This document shows positions 49,987 to 60,166 of a stretch of 64,000 nucleotides of DNA, piece by piece; within the stretch, counting starts at the first letter, position 1; each line of letters begins with the position of its first letter. The notes beneath the pieces were generated by a model. The model was not told the DNA's origin and searched no databases. It saw only the letters and a program-made list of their open reading frames with translations. The translations under genes were made by a program, and so were the position numbers. The stretch is from Paenibacillus sp. FSL K6-3182 (GTDB taxonomy: Bacteria; Bacillota; Bacilli; Paenibacillales; Paenibacillaceae), in the NCBI RefSeq assembly GCF_037976325.1, contig NZ_CP150265.1:3405501-3469500 (forward strand), written 5' to 3'.

Positions 49987-52900
49987 ATGCGAAGGAAGTT
50001 AAGTATGCTATTGGCGTTCATTTTGCTCTTCGGTATGCTGACGCCGATAGGAAGATTCGAGAACACAGCTCAAGCTGCAGCAACAACAGTGCTTCAAAAT
50101 GGGTTTGAGGATGGAAATGCTGGCAGCTGGCAGCCGTTTAATTGCAGCGGAGGCACTGCGCAGGCAGCCGTTTCTTCAGAGCAGGCCGCAACGGGATCAA
50201 AATCGTTAAAGTTATCTGGGCGTGGGAGTGTTAGCTGCAGCCCGAGCATTGAGCTCAATGCTTTGCTTCAAGAGGGACATAGTTACGATATTTCGTTCAA
50301 AGTAAAGCTTGGAGCGGGTACTGATCAAGCACATGTTACGATGAGAATGACTGATCAAACGAATGACTTTGATTGGATCGTGGGCAACCAGAACATTGAT
50401 GATCAAAGCTGGACAACCTTCTCCAAAACATCGTATACGAGGCCTACTGGCTCAAAAGCTATGACGATGTATTTGGAGACAGTTTCGTCGACTGCTGACG
50501 TGTTTATTGATGATCTCTTGATTGTAGATCATACGCCAACTGATAATCCCGGCAGTGGTGGAGGAACTCCGATTGGGCCATTGGAATTCGGCTATAACTT
50601 CGATGATGGTACAATCGAAGGCTGGAAACCAAGAGGAGATGGCGTAGCCGTAACGGTATCGCAAGAACAGCAAAAGTCAGGCCAATACAGCTTGAAAACG
50701 ACAGGCCGTACGTTGGACTGGAACGGGCCGACCGTTAGTGTAGTCGACAAAATGACGAAAAATGCAAAATATGAGGTTACAGCTTTCGTCAAGCTTACTG
50801 AAGTGCCTTCGGCTTCCAGAACGATAAAGTTATCGGCTGAACTGGATGCGAGTGGATCCAAGAGCTGGGTAAGCATTGCTTCAGCAGCAGTAGCTTCGAC
50901 AGATTGGGTACAGCTCAAGGGGACATTTAGTTTCAATTCAAATTTAACAGATTTAAGCTTCTATGTTGAAAGTTCGGGAGTAAGTGACGCTTATTATATC
51001 GACGATATTAAGGTCTTAATGACGGAACTGCCGCCTAAGACATCCCTACCTGTTCAGACAGATCTAGCGAAGCTGAAGGATGTTTATCAAAATTATTTCA
51101 AAGTAGGGGCAGCGCTAGAGCCGATTCAGCTTGAAGGGAAAAGCAGAGAACTTCTAGATATGCATTTCAGTTCAGTCGTTGCTGAGAATGCAATGAAGCC
51201 TGGTTCAATTAATTCAACAAAGGGAACTTACAATTTCGAGAGTGCAGACAGGCTTGCCAAATACGCAAGAGACAACAAAGTGAACATGCGATTCCACACA
51301 CTTGTGTGGCATGAACAAGCAGCAAACTGGATGTTTAACGATGATAATGGCACCGTATTGAGTCCAACTCCAGAAAACAAAGAGCTTGTTCTCAGTCGGC
51401 TAAAAGATTTTTTAAGCGTTGTGGTGCCAAGATATGCAGACGTCGCAACGGATTGGGATGTCGTGAATGAGGTCATTGATGAAGGCAGACCGAATGGTAT
51501 GCGTAATAGTTTATGGTATCAATTAACAGGCGAGGATTTCATTAAAGTTGCCTTTACTGAAACGCGTAGATTGCTCGATGAGTTATATGCGCAAGACCCG
51601 ATAAAATATGCAAAGGCTAAGGATTCCAAGCTAGTTATTAATGATTACGGAACAAATAATCCGCAAAAAGCAAACTTTTTATTAAACCTTGCAAAGAGAT
51701 TAAAAGCAGAAGGTGTGCCTATTGATTCGGTTGGCCACCAAACTCATATTAACATTAGCGGACCGTCAATTCAGCAAATTTCTAATTCAATTAAGATGTT
51801 CGGTGAGGCCGGATTCGACAACCAATTAACTGAATTTGATGTCTCGGTTTATTCGAACAACACGGATGCCTACCAAGAAGTGCCTCAAGATTTGCTTGCC
51901 AAACAAGGCTACCGTTTTAAAGAGCTATTCGAAGAATTGAAGAAATTGGATGATCTGGGCAGGACAGCAGAAAATCCAGAAGGCTGGATAAGCAATGTTA
52001 CCTTCTGGGGTATCGCTGACGACCATACATGGCTCCACAATCGTCCGGTCACTCGTCAAGACGCGCCATTTGCTTTCGATAAAAACTTCCAAGCGAAACC
52101 TGCTTATTGGGGAATGGTTGATCCAACGAAGCTGGTAGCGGTGAAGAAAACGGCAAATGCTGCAAATGGAAGTCCAAACCCAAGCAACATCAATGATATT
52201 TTCTGGAGTACAATTCCAGCTATTTCATTGGAGAAGAGCGGCGTATTAGAAGCTGCGATGAAAGTGCTGTGGGATGAAAATAATATCTATGTAAAGGCAA
52301 TCGTGACTGATCCATCGAAATTTGTTGGTGATAAGGTCGATTTGTTCGTGAAGAGCGGAAATGAAATTAAAAAGGTATCGGTTGAAAGAGGGGCAGCTAA
52401 CGCTGTAGAAACGAATAAAGGTTACACGATTACTGCTGCTATTCCGTTAAGCGGAAGCACATTGGACAGCAAAGTATCTTATGATATTCGCGTCACAGAT
52501 TCTGGTTCAGATGACGGTACTGAGCATGGCAAGAATGGCAGTATCATTTCGTGGAGCGATCTTGGAAACAATCAAGATCAGAATAGCAGCGGTTATGGCG
52601 AGTTGACGCTTATCTCAGGAACAAAAGTATCAACTGCAAAATATGGCACGCCTATTCTCGACGGTGAAATGGATGCAATGTGGGCGAGCGCGAGCAAGCT
52701 TGCTACCCAAGTTAAAGTAGAAGGCGGCGAAGGCTCTAAAGCTGAATTTTATACGATGTGGGACGATAAGCATCTTTATGTTTATGCTTTGGTAACCGAC
52801 AAAAAATTATCGGATGCGAGTCCAAACCCATGGGAACATGATTCCATTGAAGTTTTCGTAGATCAAAACAATGGAAAAACTAGCGCTTATGAGGGTGATG

Positions 52901-54420
52901 ATGGCCAGTATCGAATTAATTACAAAAATCTGCATACGGTTGGCGGTCATGCCTCTCATGACAACTACACTTCGGTGACGAAGACAGTTTATGGGGCTGA
53001 TAATATTGCTACCGGTTACATTGTAGAGGCTGCAATCAACTTGGATTTGATCACTCCAAGCAACGAGACGATCATTGGTTTTGATCTACAGGTCAACAAT
53101 GATGATAACGGTACGGGTAAAAGAGATAGTGTATGGATGTGGAACGATCCTACAGGAAATTCTTATGAGAACACCTCACGATTAGGTGTGCTTGTATTAG
53201 CTGGCAAGCCTGATGGCGGAGGAGACCCAGGTCCTGGCGGCAACGGCAACACAGGCAGCATTCCTGCTAATAAGCCAGGAGAAATTAATGCTACTATAGA
53301 TGCGAACGGCAATGCTAAGGCATCTATCAGTGCTGCCGATGTGAAAGCTGCTATTGCAGATGCTAAAGCTGGTTTATTGAAATTCCAGGCTAAAGCTGTA
53401 GATAAGGCGAAGCAGGTCGCTTTCAATATTTCTGTTGAGCAAGTTCAAGCTGCGAAAACGGCAGGTATTAAAATCATCGAATTCAACGCTGGCCTTGCTA
53501 CTGTTCAATTGCCGATTTCATTATTAGATGCCACTGAATCGACAGGAAATATTGAACTCATTGTTAATAAAATCGCAGCCGATACACTGTCTAGCGAGGT
53601 TCGTGAACAGATTGGAACGAATGCGGTTTATGATTTCAGCTTAATCATTGGCGGCAAGATGATAAGCCAGTTTGGTAATGGTCTATCTGTAAATGTATCT
53701 GTGCCTTACGAGTTGAAGAATGGCGAAAATGCAAATCAAATCGTCATACTGTATATTTCTGAGGACGGGAAGCTTGAAGTACTTGCGAATAGCAGATACG
53801 ATGCTGTTACAGGTATAGCCAAGTTTAATACGACTCATTTTAGTAAATTTGCAGCCCTTTCAATCGATGTAAGCTTTAAAGATATATCTTCCGTTTCATG
53901 GGCGAAAGACAGTATTATCGGGCTTGCAGCTCGTGGCATCGTTACAGGTGCATCTTCACAAGCTTTCGAGCCTAATCGTTCAGTGACGAGAGCAGAGTTT
54001 ATCCATATGCTTATTCAAACGCTAAACCTGAAGCAAACAGGAGCGATCAGCACATTCCATGATGTGAAGGAAGGCGCTTGGTATTATAATTCAGCTGCTT
54101 CAGCTCAGCAATTAGGCATTGTTACAGGGTTGTCAGATGGGACATTTGGCATTAATGATAAAATTAACCGTCAGGATATGGCAGCAATGGCATACAGAGC
54201 GTTGCAAAAAGCAGGCATAACGTTAGAACAAGTGAACGATAAAGCCGAGTTCAATGATGCAGCAGCAATTGCTGAATATGCCAAAGAGGCTGTAGCCATG
54301 CTGCAAGCAGCAGGTACAATTAATGGCATGGGCAATGGCAGATTTGCACCAAATCAAACGGCAAGCCGTGCACAAGCAGCTGTTATTTTATATCAGTTGC
54401 TGCAAAAATCTACGAAATAA
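49987..54420 (+). CDS. SLH-anchored GH10 endo-1,4-beta-xylanase with CBMs
   Basis: A 1477-residue cell-surface xylanase. In order: signal peptide (to about AQAAA, residue 31); two CBM4/9-type modules (about 35-175 and 200-345); the GH10 catalytic domain (about 365-690) with acid/base Glu in WDVVNEVIDEG and nucleophile Glu in LTEFDVS; two CBM9-type modules (about 715-1080); a Gly/Pro linker and a beta domain; then three SLH motifs (FKDISSVSWAKDSI, FHDVKEGAWYYNS, FNDAAAIAEYAKEA, with TRAE and SRAQ) that hold it to the pyruvylated wall polymer. I choose the ATG at 49987, six bases after AAGGGGG. The upstream cre points to glucose repression. Confidence 0.95.
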   Translation: MRRKLSMLLAFILLFGMLTPIGRFENTAQAAATTVLQNGFEDGNAGSWQPFNCSGGTAQAAVSSEQAATGSKSLKLSGRGSVSCSPSIELNALLQEGHSYDISFKVKLGAGTDQAHVTMRMTDQTNDFDWIVGNQNIDDQSWTTFSKTSYTRPTGSKAMTMYLETVSSTADVFIDDLLIVDHTPTDNPGSGGGTPIGPLEFGYNFDDGTIEGWKPRGDGVAVTVSQEQQKSGQYSLKTTGRTLDWNGPTVSVVDKMTKNAKYEVTAFVKLTEVPSASRTIKLSAELDASGSKSWVSIASAAVASTDWVQLKGTFSFNSNLTDLSFYVESSGVSDAYYIDDIKVLMTELPPKTSLPVQTDLAKLKDVYQNYFKVGAALEPIQLEGKSRELLDMHFSSVVAENAMKPGSINSTKGTYNFESADRLAKYARDNKVNMRFHTLVWHEQAANWMFNDDNGTVLSPTPENKELVLSRLKDFLSVVVPRYADVATDWDVVNEVIDEGRPNGMRNSLWYQLTGEDFIKVAFTETRRLLDELYAQDPIKYAKAKDSKLVINDYGTNNPQKANFLLNLAKRLKAEGVPIDSVGHQTHINISGPSIQQISNSIKMFGEAGFDNQLTEFDVSVYSNNTDAYQEVPQDLLAKQGYRFKELFEELKKLDDLGRTAENPEGWISNVTFWGIADDHTWLHNRPVTRQDAPFAFDKNFQAKPAYWGMVDPTKLVAVKKTANAANGSPNPSNINDIFWSTIPAISLEKSGVLEAAMKVLWDENNIYVKAIVTDPSKFVGDKVDLFVKSGNEIKKVSVERGAANAVETNKGYTITAAIPLSGSTLDSKVSYDIRVTDSGSDDGTEHGKNGSIISWSDLGNNQDQNSSGYGELTLISGTKVSTAKYGTPILDGEMDAMWASASKLATQVKVEGGEGSKAEFYTMWDDKHLYVYALVTDKKLSDASPNPWEHDSIEVFVDQNNGKTSAYEGDDGQYRINYKNLHTVGGHASHDNYTSVTKTVYGADNIATGYIVEAAINLDLITPSNETIIGFDLQVNNDDNGTGKRDSVWMWNDPTGNSYENTSRLGVLVLAGKPDGGGDPGPGGNGNTGSIPANKPGEINATIDANGNAKASISAADVKAAIADAKAGLLKFQAKAVDKAKQVAFNISVEQVQAAKTAGIKIIEFNAGLATVQLPISLLDATESTGNIELIVNKIAADTLSSEVREQIGTNAVYDFSLIIGGKMISQFGNGLSVNVSVPYELKNGENANQIVILYISEDGKLEVLANSRYDAVTGIAKFNTTHFSKFAALSIDVSFKDISSVSWAKDSIIGLAARGIVTGASSQAFEPNRSVTRAEFIHMLIQTLNLKQTGAISTFHDVKEGAWYYNSAASAQQLGIVTGLSDGTFGINDKINRQDMAAMAYRALQKAGITLEQVNDKAEFNDAAAIAEYAKEAVAMLQAAGTINGMGNGRFAPNQTASRAQAAVILYQLLQKSTK

Positions 54421-54450
54421 CTTCTATGAATTTCTAATAGAAATGAGTTA

Positions 54451-54536
54451 AAAAAGAGCCGATAAGATGTTTGTTGGGATATGAGTGCTGGACCCATTCG
54501 GGGGCTCGCCCATATACAACTCTTCTTAACGGCTTT
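54451..54536. terminator. Long bidirectional terminator after the xylanase
   Basis: AAAAGAGCCG and TAAG at the left pair with CTTA and CGGCTTTT at the right; an inner GTTGG-TATG segment pairs with CATAT-CAAC. It separates the xylanase from the convergent VOC gene. Confidence 0.65.
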
Positions 54537-54540
54537 TGGT

Positions 54541-54906
54541 TTATTTTCCAACTAGAACGAAAACGTTGCCATCAGGGGCTTCGAATACAGCGACATGTCC
54601 AGACTCCGTAGCAAAGGGTGTTCTAATCCATTGAATTTCTTCATTTTTGCTTAACTCGTTGTGTGCTTCACGGACATCTTCAACCAGAATTTCAACTTCA
54701 GTAAATTTGTTGTCAGGATGATTGCTAAGAACAAGTTCAGAGCTGTCCTTCATTGGAAATTTTAGACCGATGATTTTCCAAACAAACCCATCCTCTAATG
54801 CTCGTTCTATTTTCCAGCTTTCAGTTAGACCCATCGCAGTGTAAAAGGCAAGAGATTTCTCAATTTCGATCGTGTGAATGCAAACGCATTCTAGTTTCTT
54901 AAACAT
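54541..54906 (-). CDS. VOC-superfamily (glyoxalase-like) protein
   Basis: A 121-residue single VOC protein with two beta-alpha-beta-beta-beta units: KKLECVCIHTIEIEKSLAFYTAMGL in the first half and FTEVEILVEDVREAHNEL leading to GHVAVFEAPDGNVFVLVGK in the second. The family includes glyoxalases, dioxygenases and antibiotic-resistance proteins; the substrate cannot be read. I choose the ATG at 54906, preceded by AAAGGAG; an open upstream extension of 47 residues has no site. Convergent with the xylanase and divergent from the next hypothetical gene. Confidence 0.85.
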   Translation of the reverse strand: MFKKLECVCIHTIEIEKSLAFYTAMGLTESWKIERALEDGFVWKIIGLKFPMKDSSELVLSNHPDNKFTEVEILVEDVREAHNELSKNEEIQWIRTPFATESGHVAVFEAPDGNVFVLVGK

Positions 54907-55026
54907 AAGGTGCAACTCCTTTGTTATCAATGAGAACATACGTTCTATAAATAATTCTACTATTTTCCATATTGAAAAGCAACCATAAGTAGTATTATAC
55001 TTTTTATGGATTGGGGGAATATAGGC

Positions 55027-55563
55027 ATGCTTGAATTCTTGTATCACTACTATGATGAATCGACTGGTCCATTCCGCAATTTATCAGACTTAAATCCAGA
55101 GGAAGCAGATCGTGTTTTAAACGAAATCATTGTTCAAAATAAAGGCTTCGCTAGCAAACGGTCCACGGATTATCTGGAAATTCGACGGAGTCTCGAATTA
55201 AAAGCAAGAGATTTATTTATAGATAAAGGCGGCATGCCCATTCGGAAGTTTCCCCATTATATGACTCTCGGGGAATGTCCATGGCTCTTAGAATGGTATC
55301 CAGCAGGTAAAGTACTGCAATTTCCAATGTCGAATTTCGAGCCAAATACGATTAGTTTTACTTATGGAGATTTGTTTCCGACGATGAGGCTCCAAGACGG
55401 AAAGCCTTATCGAGGTCAGGTCTATACTATGAACGAGATCTTTGAAGTAGTAAGAGAATTTGGATTACCACAAGAATGGAATGCCAAGGGAGAAAGAGGA
55501 CCAGAAAGATACATTGAAGTGCAAGTGTGGGATGATGAAACGTTGAACAAACGGAAGTTATAG
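55027..55563 (+). CDS. Hypothetical protein with charged, helix-rich N half
   Basis: A 178-residue cytoplasmic protein that I cannot name. It begins LEFLYHYYDESTGPF, then LNPEEADRVLNEII and RSTDYLEIRRSLELKARDLF, which look helical, followed by a beta-rich half with ISFTYGDLFPTM and RYIEVQVWDD. Similar stand-alone proteins exist in Firmicutes, but no function is known to me. I prefer the ATG at 55027 with GGGGGA before it; an in-frame ATG at 55006 would start before the site. The T-box leader of argS begins right after it. Confidence 0.7.
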   Translation: MLEFLYHYYDESTGPFRNLSDLNPEEADRVLNEIIVQNKGFASKRSTDYLEIRRSLELKARDLFIDKGGMPIRKFPHYMTLGECPWLLEWYPAGKVLQFPMSNFEPNTISFTYGDLFPTMRLQDGKPYRGQVYTMNEIFEVVREFGLPQEWNAKGERGPERYIEVQVWDDETLNKRKL

Positions 55564-55639
55564 TTCGAAAAATGCAGCGAGACTTGACACCGAGATACAC
55601 TTCCTGTATAAATACTTCTAAGCATATGAGTTGGAAATA

Positions 55640-55899
55640 ACAACATTAGCGATTGGGACAGTAGTCTAGGACCGATAGTTGCAGCGAGCCGGGTTAGTGG
55701 AAGCCGGTACGGATGTCTTAGATGAAGCGGGCCCATGAAATGGTTTGCCGAAACGAACGAAGTTACTTAGTAGGCAAATCCGGTCATTGACCGTTACGAA
55801 AATGAGGGGTCAAGCTGCTTATCAGGCTTGGCACTTAGAGTGGTACCACGGGATCTTTATGGCTCTCGTCTCTTATTTTAGAGACGGGGGCCTTTTTTA
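55640..55899 (+). promoter_or_regulatory. T-box leader of argS
   Basis: A complete T-box riboswitch. Stem I contains AGTA (55660-55663), GCAGCGAGCC, and the distal GTGGAAGCCGGTACGG segment; opposite the AGTA loop lies AGATGAAG, where AGA (55720-55722) is a plausible Arg specifier codon, matching the downstream gene. The antiterminator carries AGTGGTACCACGG (about 55839-55851), the T-box sequence that pairs with the tRNA acceptor end. The terminator is GGCTCTCGTCTCT with AGAGACGGGGGCC and six T, ending near 55898. Uncharged tRNA-Arg should allow read-through into argS. Confidence 0.9.
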
Positions 55900-55922
55900 T
55901 TTTGATAATAGGAGGAATTACA

Positions 55923-57794
55923 ATGATTCATAAGTTGATTATTGGAGCAATTGAAGAAATAACGCAAGGCATGCTGGAAGAGGGACGTACAGAGCGACCT
56001 GAAAATTTCAAAATTGCGGTCGAGCATCCCGTTAACTTAGCGCATGGCGATTATAGCAGCAATATTGCAATGCAGCTGGCAAGGCTTTTAAAACGTGCAC
56101 CTTCATTGATTGCAGACGACTTCAAACAAAAATTAATCAAGCATCCAAGTCTTTCCTCATCCATAAAAAAGATTGAAATTGCTTCACCCGGGTTTCTTAA
56201 TTTCTATGTGAATTGGTCTTGGTGGGCAGTCAATGCAGATCAGCTATCTTCGCAGAAAACGACAGTTAACAAAAAAGTGCTTGTTGAGCATACATCTATC
56301 AATCCAAATAAATCAGCGCATATTGGTCATTTGCGTAATTCCTGCGTAGGCGATACGATTGCGCGAATGCTCAAAAGGACGGGTCATCAGGTTGAGGTGC
56401 ATAACTACATTGATGATCTAGGCAACCAATTGGCGGATACGGTGGTAGGCATTCTTCAGACAAAGTCGGTGCTGCCTTATGAGCGTTTTGGGGATTTTTG
56501 CTGGGATACGTATTCAAGCATTAATCGGGCTTATAAAGAGCAGCCAGAATTGCTTGAACAACGTACCAAGGTTCTTGCAGAGCTGGAAGAAGGGCATTCG
56601 AATGTAGCATGGATGGGCTTGTTGGTCGCAGAAAGAATTGTACGCGAGCATGTCGAGGAAATGAAGCAGTTTGGCATCACTTATGATGTTCTAGTATGGG
56701 AAAGCAATATTGTGCGTGAAGGCTTCTGGGCTCGCGCGTTTGAACTGCTGCAATCAACGGGAATATTCCGCAAGGAAACAGAAGGGAAGCTGAAGGGCTG
56801 TTATGTGCTGAAGCATTCTGATGAAAACGGAGAACCAGAGGAACAATCGGATTTCCACGCAGATAAAGTGCTCGTTCGCTCAAACGGTATTTTGACTTAT
56901 ACGGCCAAAGATATTGCTTACCATCTGTGGAAGTTTGGATTGCTCGATAACGATTTCCGTTACCAGAAGTTTTCTGATGGTCTGTGGTCAACGCATACAA
57001 GCGGTGCAAGGAAAAAAATCGGTCATGCGGATATGGTCATAAACGTAATTGATCAGCGCCAAGAGTATCCTCAAGCTATGGTTAAACAAGCATTGCTCGC
57101 TTTGGGTTTTCAGGAGCAAGCAGAACAGTTGAAACATGTCAGTTATGGTGTTGTTGCATTAAGCCCAAATACGGCAAGTGGTTTAGGTATCGATACGTCA
57201 GACGGCAAGCATGCGTATGCGATGTCAGGCAGGCAAGGAATCGGCATAAAAATAGCGGATTTCTTAGTAAGAATGGAACAAATCATAGACGCAAAAAGAT
57301 CCCGTAAAGGCGGCTTGGCAAGTCGTACGATAGCAGCAGCATCGATTCGTTATTACTTGCTTCGTTTTCATTTGCAAACAGAGGTTGTGTTTGATCTTGA
57401 TCAAGCAACCGAAATATCCGGCAATACAGGTGTTTATCTGATGTATACGTATGCTCGCTCCAGCAGTATTTTGAAGAGAGCAGGCGACACGGAGTTTAAC
57501 CCACAAGCTCTAGCTGAGATTAGCGATCTTGAGATTCAAGAGCATTCATTACTGAGACAATTAGCTTATTGGCCTGAAACGCTGGAAGCTGCCGCTTTGG
57601 AGCTGTCTCCTAATCAGCTTTGTACGTATGTATATGAGCTTTCCGCATTGTTTAACCATTTCTACGCCACATGTCCTATTTTGAAGGCTGAAGGCTCAGC
57701 GAAAAGCTTGCGTATTTGGCTTACCGAGCGTTATAAGCAAACGATGCAGGATGCACTTCACATACTGGGACTTCCTGCGCCAAATAGAATGTAA
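55923..57794 (+). CDS. argS: Arginyl-tRNA synthetase
   Basis: A 623-residue class I synthetase. An N-terminal Add-1 domain is followed by the catalytic core with the HIGH signature in NPNKSAHIGHLRNS, VEVHNYIDDLG, and the KMSKS-equivalent loop reading YAMSGRQGIGIKI, where the first Lys is Ala. The C-terminal DALR anticodon domain ends LRIWLTERYKQTMQDALHILGLPAPNRM in shortened form. I choose the ATG at 55923, with AGGAGG before it; the TTG at 55902 would include that site. Expression is controlled by the T-box just upstream. At 623 residues it is longer than the common Bacillus enzyme, so it may be a second, regulated ArgRS. Confidence 0.93.
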   Translation: MIHKLIIGAIEEITQGMLEEGRTERPENFKIAVEHPVNLAHGDYSSNIAMQLARLLKRAPSLIADDFKQKLIKHPSLSSSIKKIEIASPGFLNFYVNWSWWAVNADQLSSQKTTVNKKVLVEHTSINPNKSAHIGHLRNSCVGDTIARMLKRTGHQVEVHNYIDDLGNQLADTVVGILQTKSVLPYERFGDFCWDTYSSINRAYKEQPELLEQRTKVLAELEEGHSNVAWMGLLVAERIVREHVEEMKQFGITYDVLVWESNIVREGFWARAFELLQSTGIFRKETEGKLKGCYVLKHSDENGEPEEQSDFHADKVLVRSNGILTYTAKDIAYHLWKFGLLDNDFRYQKFSDGLWSTHTSGARKKIGHADMVINVIDQRQEYPQAMVKQALLALGFQEQAEQLKHVSYGVVALSPNTASGLGIDTSDGKHAYAMSGRQGIGIKIADFLVRMEQIIDAKRSRKGGLASRTIAAASIRYYLLRFHLQTEVVFDLDQATEISGNTGVYLMYTYARSSSILKRAGDTEFNPQALAEISDLEIQEHSLLRQLAYWPETLEAAALELSPNQLCTYVYELSALFNHFYATCPILKAEGSAKSLRIWLTERYKQTMQDALHILGLPAPNRM

Positions 57795-57865
57795 ACAGAT
57801 GTTCCAATCATGCAATTGGCTTGCCCGTCATATAGTTTAACGCAGAGGTACAGGCATTAACAGCG

Positions 57866-60166
57866 ATGAACGAAGGGCGGGTGCTGCAAATGGAGCAGGT
57901 ACATGATAATCAGGTAGAGGATAGCGACCTTACGATAGATTTTGCGGTTCAGGGCATGAGCTGCTCAGCTTGTGCGGCAAGAATAGAGAAAGCAGTCAGC
58001 AAAATGGATGGTGTTCAAATGGCTGCCGTCAGCTTTCCGCTTCGCACCGCTTGGGTGCAGTTTAAGCCTGAGCGGCTCGGAGCGAAACAAATTGCTGATC
58101 GTGTCAAGCAATTAGGTTTTGAAGCGATGCTTAATGAGACAGCTAAAGAAGGCTTGCACAAGGAGCATCGTATATTGAAGCTGCGACTCATAGCTTCAGC
58201 GGTACTTACGGTACCGTTATTAACTGGAATGATGCAGCATCTGCCGTTTTTAAGGCCGATGCTTGATTATTTGCCTGCTTGGCTTACTATCCCTTGGTTG
58301 CAGCTCATACTAGCCACGATTATTCAATTTGCAATAGGTTTGCCTTTTTACTTCGGTGCTTATCATGCGGTACGCGAGCGAAGCGCCAATATGGATGTGC
58401 TTGTTGTCATTGGAACGACAGCCGCCTATTTGTACAGCCATTATGTCGTATTTCAAAACGGCTTGTTTCGGTCGATCTCAGAGGTGGCTGCTCATGCACC
58501 GCCATTGTATTTTGAAACTTCTGCTGTCGTAATCACAGCTGTCCTGCTGGGTAAATACATTGAAGTTTCCGCCTCGCTGCGTGCGCAGCGCGGATCAGAC
58601 GGCTTCGGCAAACTGCAAAGTCAGACGGCGGCGGTTGAACGGGCAGGTGAAGTGATACATATTCAGACCGAATTTGTTAGAGCGGGCGATATTGTCATCG
58701 TAAAGGCAGGAGAAACGATTCCGGTCGATGGCATTGTATGCGGCGGTCACTCCGCAACCAACGAATCATTGCTAACAGGCGAGAGTCTGCCGATTGCAAA
58801 GCGGGAAGGAGATCAAGTGTGGGCGGGAACTTGGAATGAAAGCTCGCAGCTTCGCATTCGTACGAAGGCAGCTGGCCATGATACGATGCTTAACCGCATA
58901 CAGGAGCTTGTTCGTCAAGCACAACGGTCAAAATCAGCCATTCAGCGAAATGTAGATGCGGCTGCAAGCTGGTTTGTTCCTGTTATGCTTCTCTTCGCCG
59001 TAGCAACGGTTTTCATGTGGGGATTATTTCTTGAGCCGGGGAATTGGAGCCGAGCATTCATATGCGGCATTGCTGTTTTATTAGCAGCCTGTCCATGCGC
59101 GCTTGGTCTAGCCGCACCGATCTCACTTGTCATTGCAGCCAGCAGACTTGCGAAACAAGGCATTATTACGAAGGAAGCGGGCGCGCTTGAACGTTTGGCA
59201 AGTATTCAAACGATCATTTTTGATAAAACAGGAACATTAACGGAAGGCAAGCCTCATATAAGTGCTTCACTAGCTATTAAAGGAAGCCGAAATGCTTTGC
59301 TGAGATTGGCGGCAGCCGCTGAAGCGGACTCCACACATCCGCTTTCAAGAGCAATTGAGAAGGAGGCGGTCAGACTAGGGCTTATTATTCCAGCTTCCAG
59401 TCATCATGTCTTCACACCAGGCGGAGGCGTTGAAGCGATAATTGAGGAGCAGCGCTTCGCTATCGGAAACGCTCGGTTTGCAGCAGAACGCCAATGGGCT
59501 TTGAGCGTCGATATCATTGCATTCGCAAGGCAGCGTGAGGATTTGGGTGAAACCGTGCTATATGCAGCAATAGACGATGAGATTGCTGGTGCAATCGCAT
59601 TTAGCGATAAGATAAAGGAAAACGCGAGAGAGACAGTGAAAGAGCTTAAAAATTTAGGGGTTTCCGCTGTTCTAGCGACTGGAGATCACAGGGCGCCGGC
59701 AATTGCTGCTGCAAAAGCGGTTGGGATTTCAAGCATACATGCTTCCATGCTTCCCGAAGGCAAATTGGCGCTGGTGGAGCAGTTAAAGCGTCGCGGCAAA
59801 CGAGTCGCAATGGCAGGGGATGGATGGAATGACGCACCAGCATTAGCCGCAGCCGATGTTGGCTTAGCAATGGGTGAAGGAACAGATGCAGCGCTTAGCG
59901 CAGGCCATATGACGCTGCTTTTCTCTCGTCTGCACGCCATTCCAGAAGCGATTCGAATTAGCCGATTAACGATTCGAAATGTGCGTCAAAATCTAACCTT
60001 TGCTTTCCTATACAATGTTATCGTCATCCCTTTTGCTGCTTTTGGTTTGCTTGAGCCTTGGATGGCTGGAACGGCGATGGCGCTTAGCTCTGTTTCTGTT
60101 GTAAGTAATGCGCTTCGGCTTTCTGGTCAGCTGCAAAGCAAGAGCCGGGTTGGTGCAAGCAGATGA
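57866..60166 (+). CDS. copA: Copper-translocating P-type ATPase
   Basis: A 766-residue P1B-type ATPase exporting Cu(I). One HMA domain binds copper through GMSCSAC (Cys33, Cys36). Eight membrane helices include the transport motif AACPCALGLAAP. Other marks: TGES in the actuator, phosphorylation motif IFDKTGTLTEG, STHPLSRA, and the hinge MAGDGWNDAPAL. The start at 57866 lacks a strong site, and the Met at residue 9, with GGGCGGGTG before it, is possible. It overlaps the SafE-like gene by four bases (ATGA). With the YtkA-like gene nearby it forms a copper-handling group, perhaps serving both detoxification and oxidase assembly. Confidence 0.93.
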   Translation: MNEGRVLQMEQVHDNQVEDSDLTIDFAVQGMSCSACAARIEKAVSKMDGVQMAAVSFPLRTAWVQFKPERLGAKQIADRVKQLGFEAMLNETAKEGLHKEHRILKLRLIASAVLTVPLLTGMMQHLPFLRPMLDYLPAWLTIPWLQLILATIIQFAIGLPFYFGAYHAVRERSANMDVLVVIGTTAAYLYSHYVVFQNGLFRSISEVAAHAPPLYFETSAVVITAVLLGKYIEVSASLRAQRGSDGFGKLQSQTAAVERAGEVIHIQTEFVRAGDIVIVKAGETIPVDGIVCGGHSATNESLLTGESLPIAKREGDQVWAGTWNESSQLRIRTKAAGHDTMLNRIQELVRQAQRSKSAIQRNVDAAASWFVPVMLLFAVATVFMWGLFLEPGNWSRAFICGIAVLLAACPCALGLAAPISLVIAASRLAKQGIITKEAGALERLASIQTIIFDKTGTLTEGKPHISASLAIKGSRNALLRLAAAAEADSTHPLSRAIEKEAVRLGLIIPASSHHVFTPGGGVEAIIEEQRFAIGNARFAAERQWALSVDIIAFARQREDLGETVLYAAIDDEIAGAIAFSDKIKENARETVKELKNLGVSAVLATGDHRAPAIAAAKAVGISSIHASMLPEGKLALVEQLKRRGKRVAMAGDGWNDAPALAAADVGLAMGEGTDAALSAGHMTLLFSRLHAIPEAIRISRLTIRNVRQNLTFAFLYNVIVIPFAAFGLLEPWMAGTAMALSSVSVVSNALRLSGQLQSKSRVGASR

